From: Hemileia vastatrix
Taxonomy: Eukaryota > Basidiomycota > Pucciniomycetes > Pucciniales > Zaghouaniaceae
Length of the DNA: 64,000 nucleotides
NCBI GenBank assembly: GCA_030280995.1
Contig: JASXTE010000002.1
Coordinates: forward strand, 41,686,683-41,750,682
Direction: 5' to 3'
Shown: piece by piece, positions 45,161 to 55,624 of the stretch
Position numbering within the stretch: the stretch's first letter is position 1
Layout: every line of letters starts with the position of its first letter
Program-made: the position numbers and the translations under genes
The notes under the pieces: model-generated
What the model was told of the DNA's origin: nothing
Database searches by the model: none
Seen by the model: the letters and a program-made list of their open reading frames with translations, nothing else

Positions 45161-46392
45161 ATTTGCCAACAAAAAGATGATTTTTGATGTTCAGAGATAA
45201 TATTCTCAAATATTTGTTATCTTTTAGCCTTGGTAGATCTCATTCTTTGGGGTTCATGAGAAGTATCATCCTTTGGTACATAAAAAAGAAATTTGGTATT
45301 GACTGTTACAAAGAAAAGGAAGATAACTGTATATCACTCTCAGCTTCACTGACAGAACCTTGTCTTTTAACATATGAATTACTCAAAGAAAAGTTGTAAA
45401 TTGAAAAATTATTGATTGAGTGTGATTTCATGATAAAACCTCATTTACTTAAAATTGAGCTGTCTAAACCCTAAAGAAGGAAAATATCAGGATCTTCAAG
45501 AAAAAAAACAAAAAAGACTTTCAAAGATTAAATATATTAAAAATAAGGGTTGTAATATATAAAAAAGTTATTTAAGTCATTAAATATAAGTTTTAGAATA
45601 ATTAAAAAAGGTAGGTAGGGGGTCTCATAAGATTGTAGTGATCCAGCACATGGGGAACAAAACTTTTCATTGCTGCATACTCAAATCATGTAAAATAAAA
45701 CACTCCAAGATTGAAACAGAACAAATGGAGAAAAGAAGATTTACACATTGAAATATACATCTCTGTAAATTTGTGTCATGATAGCATTTCCAAAAAAAGT
45801 GTAAAAATTTTGGCAAAAGTTGAAAATTATTTTGCTTTTCCCCAAAAGCTTTTTAGGACTAGCTATGTATATTTATCTGAAAATATTACTAACAAGAAGA
45901 TTTATTTAATAAGTCAATTATAATATGAAGATAATATGATTCTAATAACGTAAATTTTTAAGAATCAGTCTTTGTGCAAGGAATGAGAATATAACACTAT
46001 GAGGAATATATTACCTAGTGCATAAAGAAACTTTGTTGAAGAACTAAAAAACCTAACCAAAATTATAAATGTATAAAGATAAACTTAAATAAAAATATGA
46101 AGCTGTGAGGATAGAAATTCAAACAGTAAAATTTGATGAATAAAGAATGATTAGTAATAAAATTACTGTGGTGAGAAGGATAAAAATTTGAATTAGAGAA
46201 TTGGAATAGGGATAAGAGCTGTGATGCACAGCTGATTGGGGGACATGTGGTTTATGAAGTGACACAAAATTTGAAAGTATTTTTCCTAATTTTTGAGATT
46301 TCAGGCACTAAATCAGCCAGGCTTCATTGAATACTTCCATGATGTTTTTCAAATGAAAGACATTAGGCTTATTTGGTCATGTTTGAGACCCC
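45161..46392. other. AT-rich spacer, no gene
   Basis: No believable reading frame, repeat or RNA structure. Short open frames near 45184 and 45711 have no coding signature. Confidence 0.55.
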
Positions 46393-47298
46393 CTATTAGG
46401 GAGTATCAGTTCTGGAAAATCTGCACATAACTTAAATGTGTATTTCAAACCAAATCAACACTTAAATTTTGCAAAAAAGTCACTTATGTCAAAAATGGGT
46501 TTCAGTTATGACATCAAATCAGCACTTGTTTCCCAATTTAGTTTTCACAACTACATGTTTGCCACATAATCCCTGTCACATGTGACACCCTTACCTCCAT
46601 CTCCTCATCAATCCTAAGAACACACCCCTCACTGAGATTTGAAACATTTTATTGCAACATTTTAAACAGGCATGTTTTTCCCTTGTTTTTTTATTTCTTT
46701 GCAACCTATTAATCTCTATTCTTGTAAAATACCAGTTTCATAATTCCTCCCATAAAATCCAACACTAAAAAGGCAACTCAAAAAATTCTTCATCACAAAG
46801 GTCTTCCTGTAATGCAAGCCCCTCACCTGAGAAATCATAGTCTGGACAGCTAAATAAGGAAGATTATTTCATCATCATCAACTTCCACAAAATTAAATCA
46901 AATTATGATTCATTTTTTGGATGTGAGAGCTCTACCCAAATTGGATGTCCACCTTCATCAAAAGTCAATGGCTTCTTGTTGATGACAAATGGAGTAAAAA
47001 ATAAAACAAAAGGGAGAATTGACATCAATCCTAAGTAAATGAAGGAGAGATTCAAAAGTTATCAATAAAAATGTAAAAAGGCTCATTTTTCTTCCACATC
47101 CACTTTCTTTTGTATTGTTGACAATAATTTGAAGAATGGATTTACAACTGGTTCTGAAAATCTCAATTTCATGTGTCCTTTCTATGAGGAAATGGATAAT
47201 CATTTTGGTTCCCAAGTTGATGTAAACCCTTGTTTTATACATGATAATACTAAGGATATACATTCTGGTTCTCAACAATCTAATAATTCTCTCAACAC
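46393..47298 (+). mobile_element. Decayed PIF/Harbinger element, left part
   Basis: It begins CTATTAGGGAGTATCAGTTCTGG, a diverged version of the intact Harbinger end at 51649 read inward, and follows it base by base for several hundred bases (AAATTTTGCAAAAAAGTCACTTAT is shared). At 47130-47298 it encodes LNFMCPFYEEMDNHFGSQVD then VNPCFIHDNTKDIHSGS, a broken version of the Myb-like protein of 50060-51293. It is interrupted at 47298/52466, where AACAC (47294-47298 and 52466-52470) is duplicated, and resumes at 52466. Confidence 0.85.
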
Positions 47299-47867
47299 AC
47301 AGTAGAAAATCCTATAGTGCTAGCTATAGGCCTTGGCCAAGGGAGTTGGAGTAAAGCTGGAGAGAAAACCCCCTGTCCCTTTGAGAAATACCAGGTGAGA
47401 TTTATTTGCAACACAAAATTAGAGAATGTTACTATATCCCTTCCAACACACTTCTTGACTTCCTAACAATTCAAGACAGTAGTCAGTAGCAGTCCACTGA
47501 GAACCAAAGAACCAGAAACATGAAATGCAGAAAGATCCACACCAGAAAACCAAAACAATAGGGGGTGTCAGTTCTAGCAAATCCGCACTTACAAATCCGC
47601 ACTTAAATTTGACCAAATCCGCACTTAAATAAGTGCGGATTTCCAAAACACACTAGCCCCAATACTGGTGGATTTCAAAATGAAATAAGTCACTTATTTC
47701 ACTCAAATCCGCACTTTCTCAACCAAAAGTGCTGATTTCACCATCAAGTCCCATTTCACTGATTTGTCAGCATCATCCCATTCATACGCAGCACTCCGCA
47801 GAATAACACTTCATAACTCAAAACATCGTACATCACTTACATCTTCATATCATATCATATAAGAGTC

Positions 47868-48345
47868 ATGCCTTCCTCACTTTCAAATCGTGATAAATTA
47901 CATAAAGCAATGACTTTCATGGCGCTTGAACTGCTCTTGGACTCTGATTCCGATTCTGATCTAGAAGAAGATTTTGTCGTTTTATCAAAAATGGCCAGGA
48001 AATGTTACCTTCTTCCCAGAAAGCCTCAAGTACTTCATACCCCCAAGTACACCATCCAAACACTTCTTAACCTATCTACACCCAGTTTTAGACAGCTGTT
48101 CAGGACTTCTCAGGAATTTTTCCTTAAATTGCTTGAGCTTATTCAGGATCATCCCATATTTCACAATAATTCTCAAAAAGAACAACGACATCCTTCAATT
48201 CAATTGGCCATCACACTATGCCGTTTGGGTTCAAATGGTAATGGAGCCACTTTGAAACGTTTAGAAAATGTCTTTGATTTAGGGTATGGTTCAGTTAACA
48301 CTTATACCAAACGATGTATCACTTCCATCAACTCCTTGGAATCAT
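47868..48345 (+). pseudogene. Harbinger transposase, N-terminal half only
   Basis: From ATG 47868 the product has an acidic start (LLLDSDSDSDLEEDF), then TPSFRQLFRTSQEFFLKLLE, HPSIQLAITLCRLGSNGNGA and LENVFDLGYGSVNTYTKRCI, the helical region before the DDE nuclease in Harbinger transposases. After SINSLESS the sequence switches to a C-rich low-complexity tract, and the catalytic domain (DDE_Tnp_4 type) is absent. The open frame formally continues to 48398 but is no longer transposase. The element must be non-autonomous. Confidence 0.85.
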
Positions 48346-48646
48346 CCCCCTTTTCCCCCCTTTGGCTGCCTCATTCACCCCTCCTTAGCTCACTCTAACC
48401 TCCCTTTTCTCCCTCTTTGGTCTCATCTCTCCCTTTCTCCCCCTTCTTGGTCTCCTCATATCTTCCCCTCATTCCACTCCACCCCCCACCAAATCCCCCA
48501 AATCCTCCCTCCAAATCCCCACCAAACCCGCCTCTAACCCCCCCTCCAAACCCCCCCTCCAAACCCCCCCTCCAAACCCCCCTCCTATCCCCCTCAAAAC
48601 TCCCCCAAATCCTCCCTCATATCCCTCCTACCCCCCCTTAACCTTC
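48346..48646. repeat. C-rich low-complexity tract replacing the transposase catalytic part
   Basis: CCCCTCCAAACCCCCCCTCC-type repeats fill 48480-48640 after a CTCCCTTT-rich start. The opposite strand is G-rich (AGGGGGGGTTTGGAGG) and could form G-quadruplexes. The composition is foreign to the AT-rich surroundings. Confidence 0.75.
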
Positions 48647-48702
48647 ACTTAACGATTCGTTAACGAATCGTTAAGTTATTGAACGATTGCAGCTAATCGT
48701 TC
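48647..48702. repeat. Two adjacent palindromes
   Basis: 48647-48676 is a perfect 30-bp palindrome made of ACTTAACGATTCGTT and its complement. 48681-48702 (GAACGATTGCAGCTAATCGTTC) is a near-perfect one using the same AACGAT half-site. They lie just before a CACTA-like terminus. Confidence 0.9.
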
Positions 48703-48707
48703 ATTAA

Positions 48708-48745
48708 CACCATGCAATATGGGGGGCGGACTTGCTAGCAAGTCC
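48708..48745 (+). repeat. CACTA/MITE-type left terminus
   Basis: CACCATGCAATATGGGGGGC followed by GGACTTGCTAGCAAGTCC, as in the 261-bp MITEs, preceded by TAA. The interior differs from the MITEs and no right terminus is seen, so this is either a truncated or a different element. Confidence 0.75.
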
Positions 48746-48880
48746 ACCGAGAGGTTGAGAGGGGTTAAATGGGGATCAAAAGAGGATGGCATACAATGGG
48801 GCTGGGAGGATAGCAAAAGGCATGGGGAGGGAAGACAAGCATGTGTTGATAGAATTGAAAGGGATGGAGATTGGTGCAAA

Positions 48881-49312
48881 CAGAGTGTGAAAATAGGAGG
48901 ATGAACTCTGTTCTTCGGGCAAAGAACAGAGTTCACTTCCATTCACTTATATTTCTTTTTTCTCAACTCATCTCTCCAGGTAAGTCATTTTATTCTTTTT
49001 AAACAGAGTGTGAAAATAGGAGGATGAACTCTGTTCTTCGGGCGAAGAACAGAGTTCACTTCCATTCACTTATATTTCTTTTTTCTCAACTCATCTCTCC
49101 AGGTAAGTCATTTTATTCTTTTTAAACAGAGTGTGAAAATAGGAGGATGAACTCTGTTCTTCGGGCGAAGAACAGAGTTCACTTCCATTCACTTATATTT
49201 CTTTTTTCTAAACTCATCTCTCCAGGTAAGTCATTTTATTCTTTTTAAACAGAGTGTGAAAATAGGAGGATGAACTCTGTTCTTCGGGCGAAGAACAGAG
49301 TTCACTTCCATA
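48881..49312 (+). repeat. 123-bp tandem repeat with a perfect hairpin (3.5 copies)
   Basis: Units start at 48881, 49004, 49127 and 49250, an exact period of 123. Each contains GAACTCTGTTCTTCG, a GG loop and CGAAGAACAGAGTTC (the first copy has one mismatch), then a linker ending CTCTCCAGGTAAGT, which looks like a splice donor. Copies differ at very few positions, so expansion is recent. Confidence 0.95.
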
Positions 49313-49649
49313 AAATATTAGCTGAAACATAGTTTTCAATTCTGTAAAAACAGTTGTAAGTAATAGAAAAAGTCACTGATTTTTTTTATATGTAATCTGA
49401 AATTTTTTAATAAAATTATTGTATTTAAGAATTGCAATATTGTCAATCAATCTTTATTGATCAACTTAATTTAATAAAGTATTATTTAAATAAGTTGCTT
49501 CAAAAAATACTTTGCATTGAACCTAGTTTCTAGACTTGATCTGCATTTTGGCTTAAGGAATTGTCATTACTTTAAAAGTAGTATACTTGACATATCTTAT
49601 TTATATATTAATTAATTTATGTAATTATATTGTATTTTGATGACTTTCA

Positions 49650-49835
49650 CCCTTTACTTCAATAAAATGCAGGGGAGGGTATTGCCAATTTTTTAAATCT
49701 GACATGTGAAATTGATGACTTAGAAAAATTTGGTGGTACCCACCCCTTGTTTCAATAAAATGCAGGGGAGGGCATTGCCAATTTTTTAAATCTGACATGT
49801 GAAATTGATGACTTAGAAAAATTTAGATAAGCAAA
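49650..49835 (+). repeat. 93-bp tandem duplication
   Basis: Two nearly identical copies with period 93 share AATAAAATGCAGGGGAGGG and TGACATGTGAAATTGATGAC. They lie in the AT-rich part of the Harbinger element, with no gene. Confidence 0.9.
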
Positions 49836-50059
49836 CTTATTGACTAGAAAGTAAAGATAGAAAATTTTTATTATACATTCAAATTTTTGTCAAAAATAAC
49901 GTACTATATTCTTTTCCTTTTATAAGTCAGCATATAAGAAAATATTACAAAAATTAAATTAACTAGAAAAACAATTTATCAATTGAAAAGGTCAAGTAAT
50001 TTTTTAATGTCCTCATAAGATTGGCCATTTTTAACACATTCCATAATGAAATCTTTTTT

Positions 50060-51293
50060 TTAAAAACTCTCTTGTTTTTCCAATTCACAAGTAGCCATTT
50101 CTCTTTGAAATTGACGGTCATTTACTCTTTCCATCTGCTCTACCTCAAATTTTTTTTCTTCCAAATCTAAGGCTTGCTGATCTTTCCTTAGCATATGATC
50201 AAACTTCATCTTCTCAAAGTCAAGGGCATTATTTGCAATAGTTGATTTCGCTGAGAAAATTAAATTGAAATAAATAAATAAATGAGTTAATGATTAAGAT
50301 ATATAGTAAACAAAACTTACTTATATCTTTTTTTTCAAAATAATCCTCAAGGGAGCCAAATGAGCTTGTTGAAGTATTACCACGTTTTAATAGATGGTTC
50401 AAGTTCATTGAAGTTGAGGCTCGACGCTTTAGTTTGGAGTTTGAACAAGAGGCTTCAGGAAGTTCTTCTAAAGCAGCTTCTAAAGAGGTATTCACATTTC
50501 CAGAATTGAGATTATTTAATGGAGATTGAGTTTGAGTAGGAGGAGACTAGAAAGAAAGAGAAATTCAGAGAAGAATTGAAGAAAAAACAAAAAGTAAACA
50601 TACATTTAAATTTTGGGCCTCTGAGGATTCAGATCTTCTGCGATATAATTGTTCTGCTTGATAGTTGGGATCATCTTCAGCTGAACTATGGTTAGAAGGT
50701 GGAGGGGATTGATCTTCTTCAAGTAAAGGTGTGTTGGGAGGATTATAGGAAGGTTTGGATCCAGAGGGTATATGCTTAGTAGTATCGTGTAGAAACCAAG
50801 GGTTTACATCAACTCGGGTGCCAAAAAGATTATCCATTTCCTCATAGAAAGGACACATGACATTGAGCTTTTCGGAAACAGTAGTAATTCCAATCTCCAA
50901 ATCATCATCGTCAATACCAAAGCCAGTTTCATTTACAGCATGATGAGTCTTTTTATATTTTGAATGGTAACTCTTAAATCTCTCCTTCATTTGTTTAGGA
51001 TTGATATCGATTCTCACCCTTGTTTTCTTCCTTACTTCATTGGCCATCAACAAGTAGCCATTAACCTTTGAAGAAGGTGGACGTCCAATACGAGTGGACT
51101 TTTCACATCCAAAACATGCTTCAAAATTTGATTTTATTTTAAGGAAGTTGATTATGATGAGATAATCATCCTTTTTAAGCTGACCTGAACCTGCCTTTGA
51201 TTTTTCAGGTGTAGGGCTTGCTTTACGAGGAGACTTTTGTGACGAAGCAGATTTTTGAGTTACCTTTTGAGATTTGGAATGTCTGGGAGGCAT
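50060..51293 (-). CDS. Harbinger-associated Myb/trihelix-like DNA-binding protein
   Basis: Intact three-exon gene: complement of 50060-50250, 50321-50546 and 50604-51293, giving 368 aa. Introns are 57 and 70 nt with GTATGT...TCTAG and GTAAGT...CTCAG borders. The start MPPRHSKSQKV is preferred over an upstream in-frame Met seven codons earlier because it opens the basic Ser/Lys region. Residues ~45-150 form a Myb/SANT-like domain (YLLMANEVRKKTRVRIDINP, KQMKERFKSYHSKYKKTHHA), then TVSEKLNVMCPFYEEMDNLF, an acidic/Pro-rich linker (EEDQSPPPSNHSSAEDDPNY), basic KLKRRAS, and a C-terminal Glu/Lys coiled coil (FEKMKFDHMLRKDQQALDLE). In this superfamily the Myb-like partner brings the transposase to the termini. 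The transposase in this copy is truncated, so this protein could only act on other copies. Confidence 0.85.
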
Positions 51294-52465
51294 TATGAAA
51301 CTGGCACATAACAAGAAAAAAGATTAAGAGGTAGAAGAAATAAGTAAAAAAGAATGTAAACATGCCTGGTCAAAATATTGAAAATGTCAGGAAGGGCTGT
51401 GTGCCGAGGATTGATGGGTAGGTAGCGAGGAAGGTCAGTGTGTCACATGTGACAGGGATGGGGTAAGAAAGGAAGGGATGTTTTGTGGCCAAAATGTGGT
51501 TGTGAAAAAAAACGGGAAAAAAGTGCTGATTTGAGGTCATAACTGACACCCTTTTTTGAAATAAGTGACTTTTTTGCAAAATTTAAGTGCTGATTTGGTT
51601 TGAAATCCGCACTTAATTTAAGTGCGGATTTGCCAGAACTGACACCCCCTAATGTGCACTTGTTGCACAGAAAAAAGCAAAAATACTTGATGCAGGTCGC
51701 AAAGCTACACCAGAGAAAACAGTTTCCAAAGTTGAGTTAAATGAAGAACTAACCTTGCAACAAACACAGCCAATTGTGGCCAAAAAACAATGAAAACTGA
51801 GTGAGAAACAATGATATAATTACCAGATGGTTGTATGATAATTAAAGTTGCCCCAAACTGTCTTATTCAGTATGTACACACAGACCACCATCTAAAAAAT
51901 CCATGCACAGCAACAAAATTTAGTGCTTTTGACAGCCAAATTGAATAAAGACCCTCTAGAAACACTTCCCAGCCTTCTATAACCAAAGCGGTCAGGCAGC
52001 CAGACCTCCCTGAAGCCAGAAAACCACTGAAAACCTCCAATAAAGCCCAAAATACTTAGAAAAATCCACCATGACAACTAAAACCCTTAAAACACAAAAT
52101 TTAGCTATGAAAAAATTGAGACCTAAAATATAGAGCCAATTAGCTCTACTTAATGGTACTAGACACTTAAAAGTAAGACTTAAGGTTAGCCCGTAAAACA
52201 TGAAAAACAAATTTAAACAGCTATCTTTTAGAACTGAAAAGTGAGTAAATGACCCCTTAAAACTTGGAATGTGAAAATTATCATTAAGACATCAAATATA
52301 AAGAAACACTGGGGCTATCCAATGGTAGCACCCACATACCCATAGTCCCAATATTCACTGAATAAAAACCAAAATTCACCTAACTCTTCAAGCAATGTCA
52401 ATTAAGACATACAAAAACAGCGCCAAACAGACCAACAAAGGCCTCTGCCAATGTTGGAAGACCAC

Positions 52466-53180
52466 AACACCTCTTCTTCAACAACATCAATGCCCTCCAG
52501 CTTATAACCATATTTCACCTGAAGATGATCCTGACTATCAAGCAGAAATATTATTTCAGAGCAGATCTGATTCCTTAGAGCCCCAATTCTTTGACGTATG
52601 TTTACTTTTTATTTTTCAAAATTTTTTTGCTAAATTTCTCATCATTTCTTTTCTAGTCTCCTCCTACTCAAACTCAAATTTCAAAAAATATTAACAATTT
52701 GGTAATGGGAATATTTCTTTTGAAGATACATTAGATGAAAATCCTTAACCTTTTAGCTAAAACTCCTAACTAAAGTGTAAAGCCTCAACTTCAATGAACT
52801 TGAACTATCTTTTAAAGTGTGTTAAAACTTCAACCATCTACTTGTCCTCCCTTGATGATTATTTTGAGAAAAAAGATATAAGATTTTGTCACTATATATC
52901 TTCTTCAGTAGCATATTTGTTCTTTTTTTCTATTCAATTTTCTCAGGAAAATCTGCTATTGCAAAAAATGCACATGAATTTGAGGAGATGAAGTTTGATT
53001 ATATGCTAATAAAAGATCAACAGGCCTGAGATTTGGAGGAATTTTTTTTTGCTCCAATCAAATTTTGAAAAGGCCAGATTAAATGCAGAGGATATGGAAA
53101 GAGTTCATCTTTTCTCAGAAAAAACAAAAGACCATAGTTTTCAAAGAGAAATGGAAATTCATGATTTGGAAAAGCAAGAA
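52466..53180 (+). pseudogene. Decayed Harbinger element, right part (Myb-like gene 3' half)
   Basis: It continues the frame cut at 47298. SPEDDPDYQAEILFQSRSDS corresponds to AEDDPNYQAEQLYRRRSESS of the intact gene, then an intron-like GTATGT segment, MNLNYLLKCVKTSTIYLSSL with DDYFEKKDI, and a coiled-coil end (FQREMEIHDLEKQEN). Stops and small indels are frequent. The outer terminus is not recognisable. Confidence 0.82.
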
Positions 53181-53511
53181 AATTAAAAAATAATAATTTA
53201 TTATAGAATGTGTAAAAAAAACCAATCTTATTAGGACATTAAGAAATTACTTGACTTTTTTAATTGATTAATCTTTTTTTTGGTTAGTGGTTGGGGAATT
53301 AATTCATTAGTTAGTCTTGATCTTATCAAAAATAGCTATATCATGAGATTAATAAGTAGTAGAACCCTTAATATTTACTATTAAATCATACTTAGATACT
53401 AGCACCCACTGACAATTGGGGGTCTTTCCTTAATTATTACTTATTATTTAGTATAAGCCTTAGGACATGATTTTTACTCTAGTATATCTCAAACAAACCA
53501 AATATTTGGGT
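53181..53511. other. AT-rich segment left of gypsy #2, nothing recognised
   Basis: No frame, repeat or terminus that I can support. Since the gag of a further retroelement starts just beyond gypsy #2, part of this may be the LTR or leader of that element. Confidence 0.4.
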
Positions 53512-53516
53512 CTGCA

Positions 53517-54325
53517 TGTCACGCGCCACGTGACACTCGAGGCAAAAGTAGCTCATTAATTCAATAAAACAAAGGTCTAAATCCATACTCGAAGCGCAGA
53601 AAGCAATTCTACATAGTAACTGTGACTTCCCTTTGTGTACTCACTATTCAACCGCACTAAATCTAAACTTTAAATCTTAATTAGTCAATCTCTCAATAGT
53701 GTGATTAGTTTTTTCTTCGATAAGCAACGCACAGCGCAATATTCATTGCAATATTCCACTAAAAGGTTTATTAAGTATCTGTTGGTTATTAACAGGGGTA
53801 GTGAGCATGGATGGGATGGTTAGTGGAGGATTAAAGGGTTAACAGATGTTAGTGAGAAGGGTCCAGGTGTAACGGGTGTAAATTTGGAGGTCTGTAGTAT
53901 GCGGAATGATGGATGGGTATGAGGTCAATGCAAGGAGGAGTAATGGATATAAAAGGGGTTGGATTTTGGTTTGATATTTCTTTAGAATTAAATTATAAAA
54001 CGTATCTATATTTAATAGTGGTAAAACTTCAAGTTAAATCATTATTATTTTACATTTCCTTATTTCCTCAGTAATCATTTCTAAAACCTAAATCTTTGAT
54101 TATTGAGTTTACAACCCTTTGTGAGATCATAAGAATATTGGTATTATCTTAAATTATATTGAGATTCTTATCAAACATATCTCGAAGCAGTAGCTCTTCC
54201 TTTGAGTCATCTTTGAATCACTTCCTCAAACATTTCCTCAGTGCTTTGAAGGAGGTTCTAAAACTTCTCCCTCCATCTCACTTCCAGGAACACCCTCGAC
54301 CTTGTGCGTAGGTTGTCTGGTGACA
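53517..54325 (+). repeat. 5' LTR of gypsy #2 (809 bp)
   Basis: Starts TGTCACGCGCCACGTGACAC and ends GGTGACA. The first bases form an inverted repeat (GTCACG at 53518-53523, CGTGAC at 53529-53534) with an E-box-like CACGTG. It contains the TATA-like box listed below. The leader after it carries no tRNA-like TGG primer site. Confidence 0.95.
53948..53954 (+). promoter_or_regulatory. TATA-like box in the LTR
   Basis: TATAAAA followed by a G-rich GGGGTT lies about 430 bases into the LTR and recurs at 61534-61540. It is the best candidate for the core promoter of the element; the start site of the genomic RNA is not determined. Confidence 0.5.
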
Positions 54326-54403
54326 GTATAATTTAATTCTCCGTAGTTCTCATTCTTTGCACTACTATGTCCTTTTTTTCAGGTGTTTTTAAAATTCTTT
54401 AAA

Positions 54404-55590
54404 ATGGCACCTGTTCAACACACTCCTCCTATGGGTGCTACTACTAGGGCTCGCCCCAGAGGCAGGCCAATGGCCACAAGGCCTGTTTCCCGCACTCTCT
54501 CCCTGTAATCTCTTGACCTTAGGGAACAGGGACACTCAGTCCAATCTGTCAAAGACATCCCCCAGGATTTTGATGATTCTAGCAAAGAAGAAGAAGGAGA
54601 GGATACAATGCACAAGGCACAATCTGCCCCTGCTACTCACCCTTCTGGTAAACCTTTGGAACCTGGACCATCTAATTCTCTGGAAGACTTCATGAGACTT
54701 TTCATGAAGACCCTTTCAAATCCAACGTCTTCAGAGGGAGCAAAATCAAAACTCCTTCCATGAAATCTCCTGAAAAATTTGATGGAGAACATCCAGACAG
54801 ATTGCGCTTTTTCTTGAAAACATGCAAGCTCCTGTTCCATAAAAACCCTTGAACCTTCAATAAAGACCAATCAAAGGCTTTTTATGCTTCTTCATTCCTA
54901 GCCAGAAAGTCAGCAAGGTGGTTTGAACCTTATCTTCTCATGCTCTCTTTGATAGAAACCCACTTACTCATTAATAACTGGGAGAAGTTTGAAGACCAAC
55001 TCTTTACATTGTTTGGTGACCCTAATGAAACTGACAACGTGGAGATTGAACTTGACTTCCTCTGCATGAGTGATAACGGTAAAGGCTCTGAATATATCTC
55101 AAACTTCAGAGCACTTCAAGCTTGAGTAGGTTGGAATGATGCTGCCCTCAAGTATCATTTCAAAAAGGGACTTTCTTTGAGGATTCTGGATCAATTAAAT
55201 CTTCATGGTCAGAAAATGACTACTTTAACAGATTTAATGGATCAAACCCTCAAACTTGACGGCATTTACCAAGGACGACTACAACATCGTCAATACACCA
55301 ACAAATATCAAGGCCTAAATTTTAAATCGGGACCTTCTTCACACCCACAGCCAACTCAATCATCCTTGACTCAATCCAAACCCAATAAGGGAAAGGACAA
55401 ACCTCGACTGAAAAGCTCAACCTCAGGTGATATCAGTAAGGTATTGGATCCAAAAGGGGAACTTAAAGAAGCTGAGAGGAAGAGACGAGCAGATAATGGG
55501 TTAAGTATGTATTGTGGGGGTAAGCACAAACTAGAAGATTGTGTAAAATTGAAGGATAGAGAAGGTACTAGCTCAAATTCAAAAAATTAG
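54404..55590 (+). pseudogene. gag: gag of gypsy #2 (broken)
   Basis: From ATG 54404 the product reads MAPVQHTPPMGATTRA, then, past a stop and frameshift, SLEDFMRLFMKTLSNP, EHPDRLRFFLKTCKLLF, AYAS-type helix SFLARKSARWFEPYLLML, NWEKFEDQLFTLFGDPNETD and the linker SKPNKGKDKPRLK. The zinc-knuckle variant CGGKHKLEDC is present. Stops near 54507, 54851 and 55122 break it. The 3' half from 55177 is open to the stop TAG at 55588-55590, next to the slippery site. Confidence 0.88.
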
Positions 55591-55624
55591 TAGATAGTTT
55601 GCTTGTGTGCAAAGCAAACTATCT
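55581..55624 (+). promoter_or_regulatory. Probable -1 frameshift signal (gag/pol), gypsy #2
   Basis: Heptamer A AAA AAT at 55581-55587 in the gag frame is followed by the TAG stop. A perfect 13-bp stem has arms at 55592-55604 and 55612-55624 (AGATAGTTTGCTT and its complement) with a 7-nt loop. The -1 frame continues into pol as K-K-L-V-D-S-L-L. This matches the signal in element #1. Confidence 0.78.

Larger units (their letters stand above)
47561..51649. mobile_element. PIF/Harbinger DNA transposon, 4.1 kb
   Basis: Termini GGGGGTGTCAGTTCTAGCAA and, inverted, GGGGGTGTCAGTTCTGGCAA are followed on both sides by AAATCCGCACTT repeats that can fold back on themselves. Both ends are flanked by TA (ATA on the left, TAA on the right), compatible with the TWA preference of the superfamily. 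It carries a truncated transposase on the plus strand and an intact Myb-like gene on the minus strand, the usual two-gene convergent layout. Confidence 0.88.
47299..52465. mobile_element. Insert of unknown type splitting the old Harbinger; hosts a younger Harbinger
   Basis: The AACAC duplication at 47294-47298 and 52466-52470 fits a 5-bp target duplication, as made by LTR elements, but no LTRs are recognisable. Outside the nested Harbinger only 262 bases on the left and ~815 on the right remain. The right part has a short coding-like stretch (AQKKAKILDAGRKATPEKTV, 51670-51790) and otherwise nothing that I recognise. Confidence 0.5.

Noticed and set aside
48286..48641. Proline-rich protein frames
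   Set aside because: Generated by the CCCCTCCAAA tract. Several frames are open at once, a sign of low-complexity sequence, not coding.
48881..49312. CRISPR-like array of regular repeats
   Set aside because: The whole 123-bp unit, including the would-be spacer, is identical between copies, and the context is a eukaryotic transposon. It is an ordinary tandem repeat.
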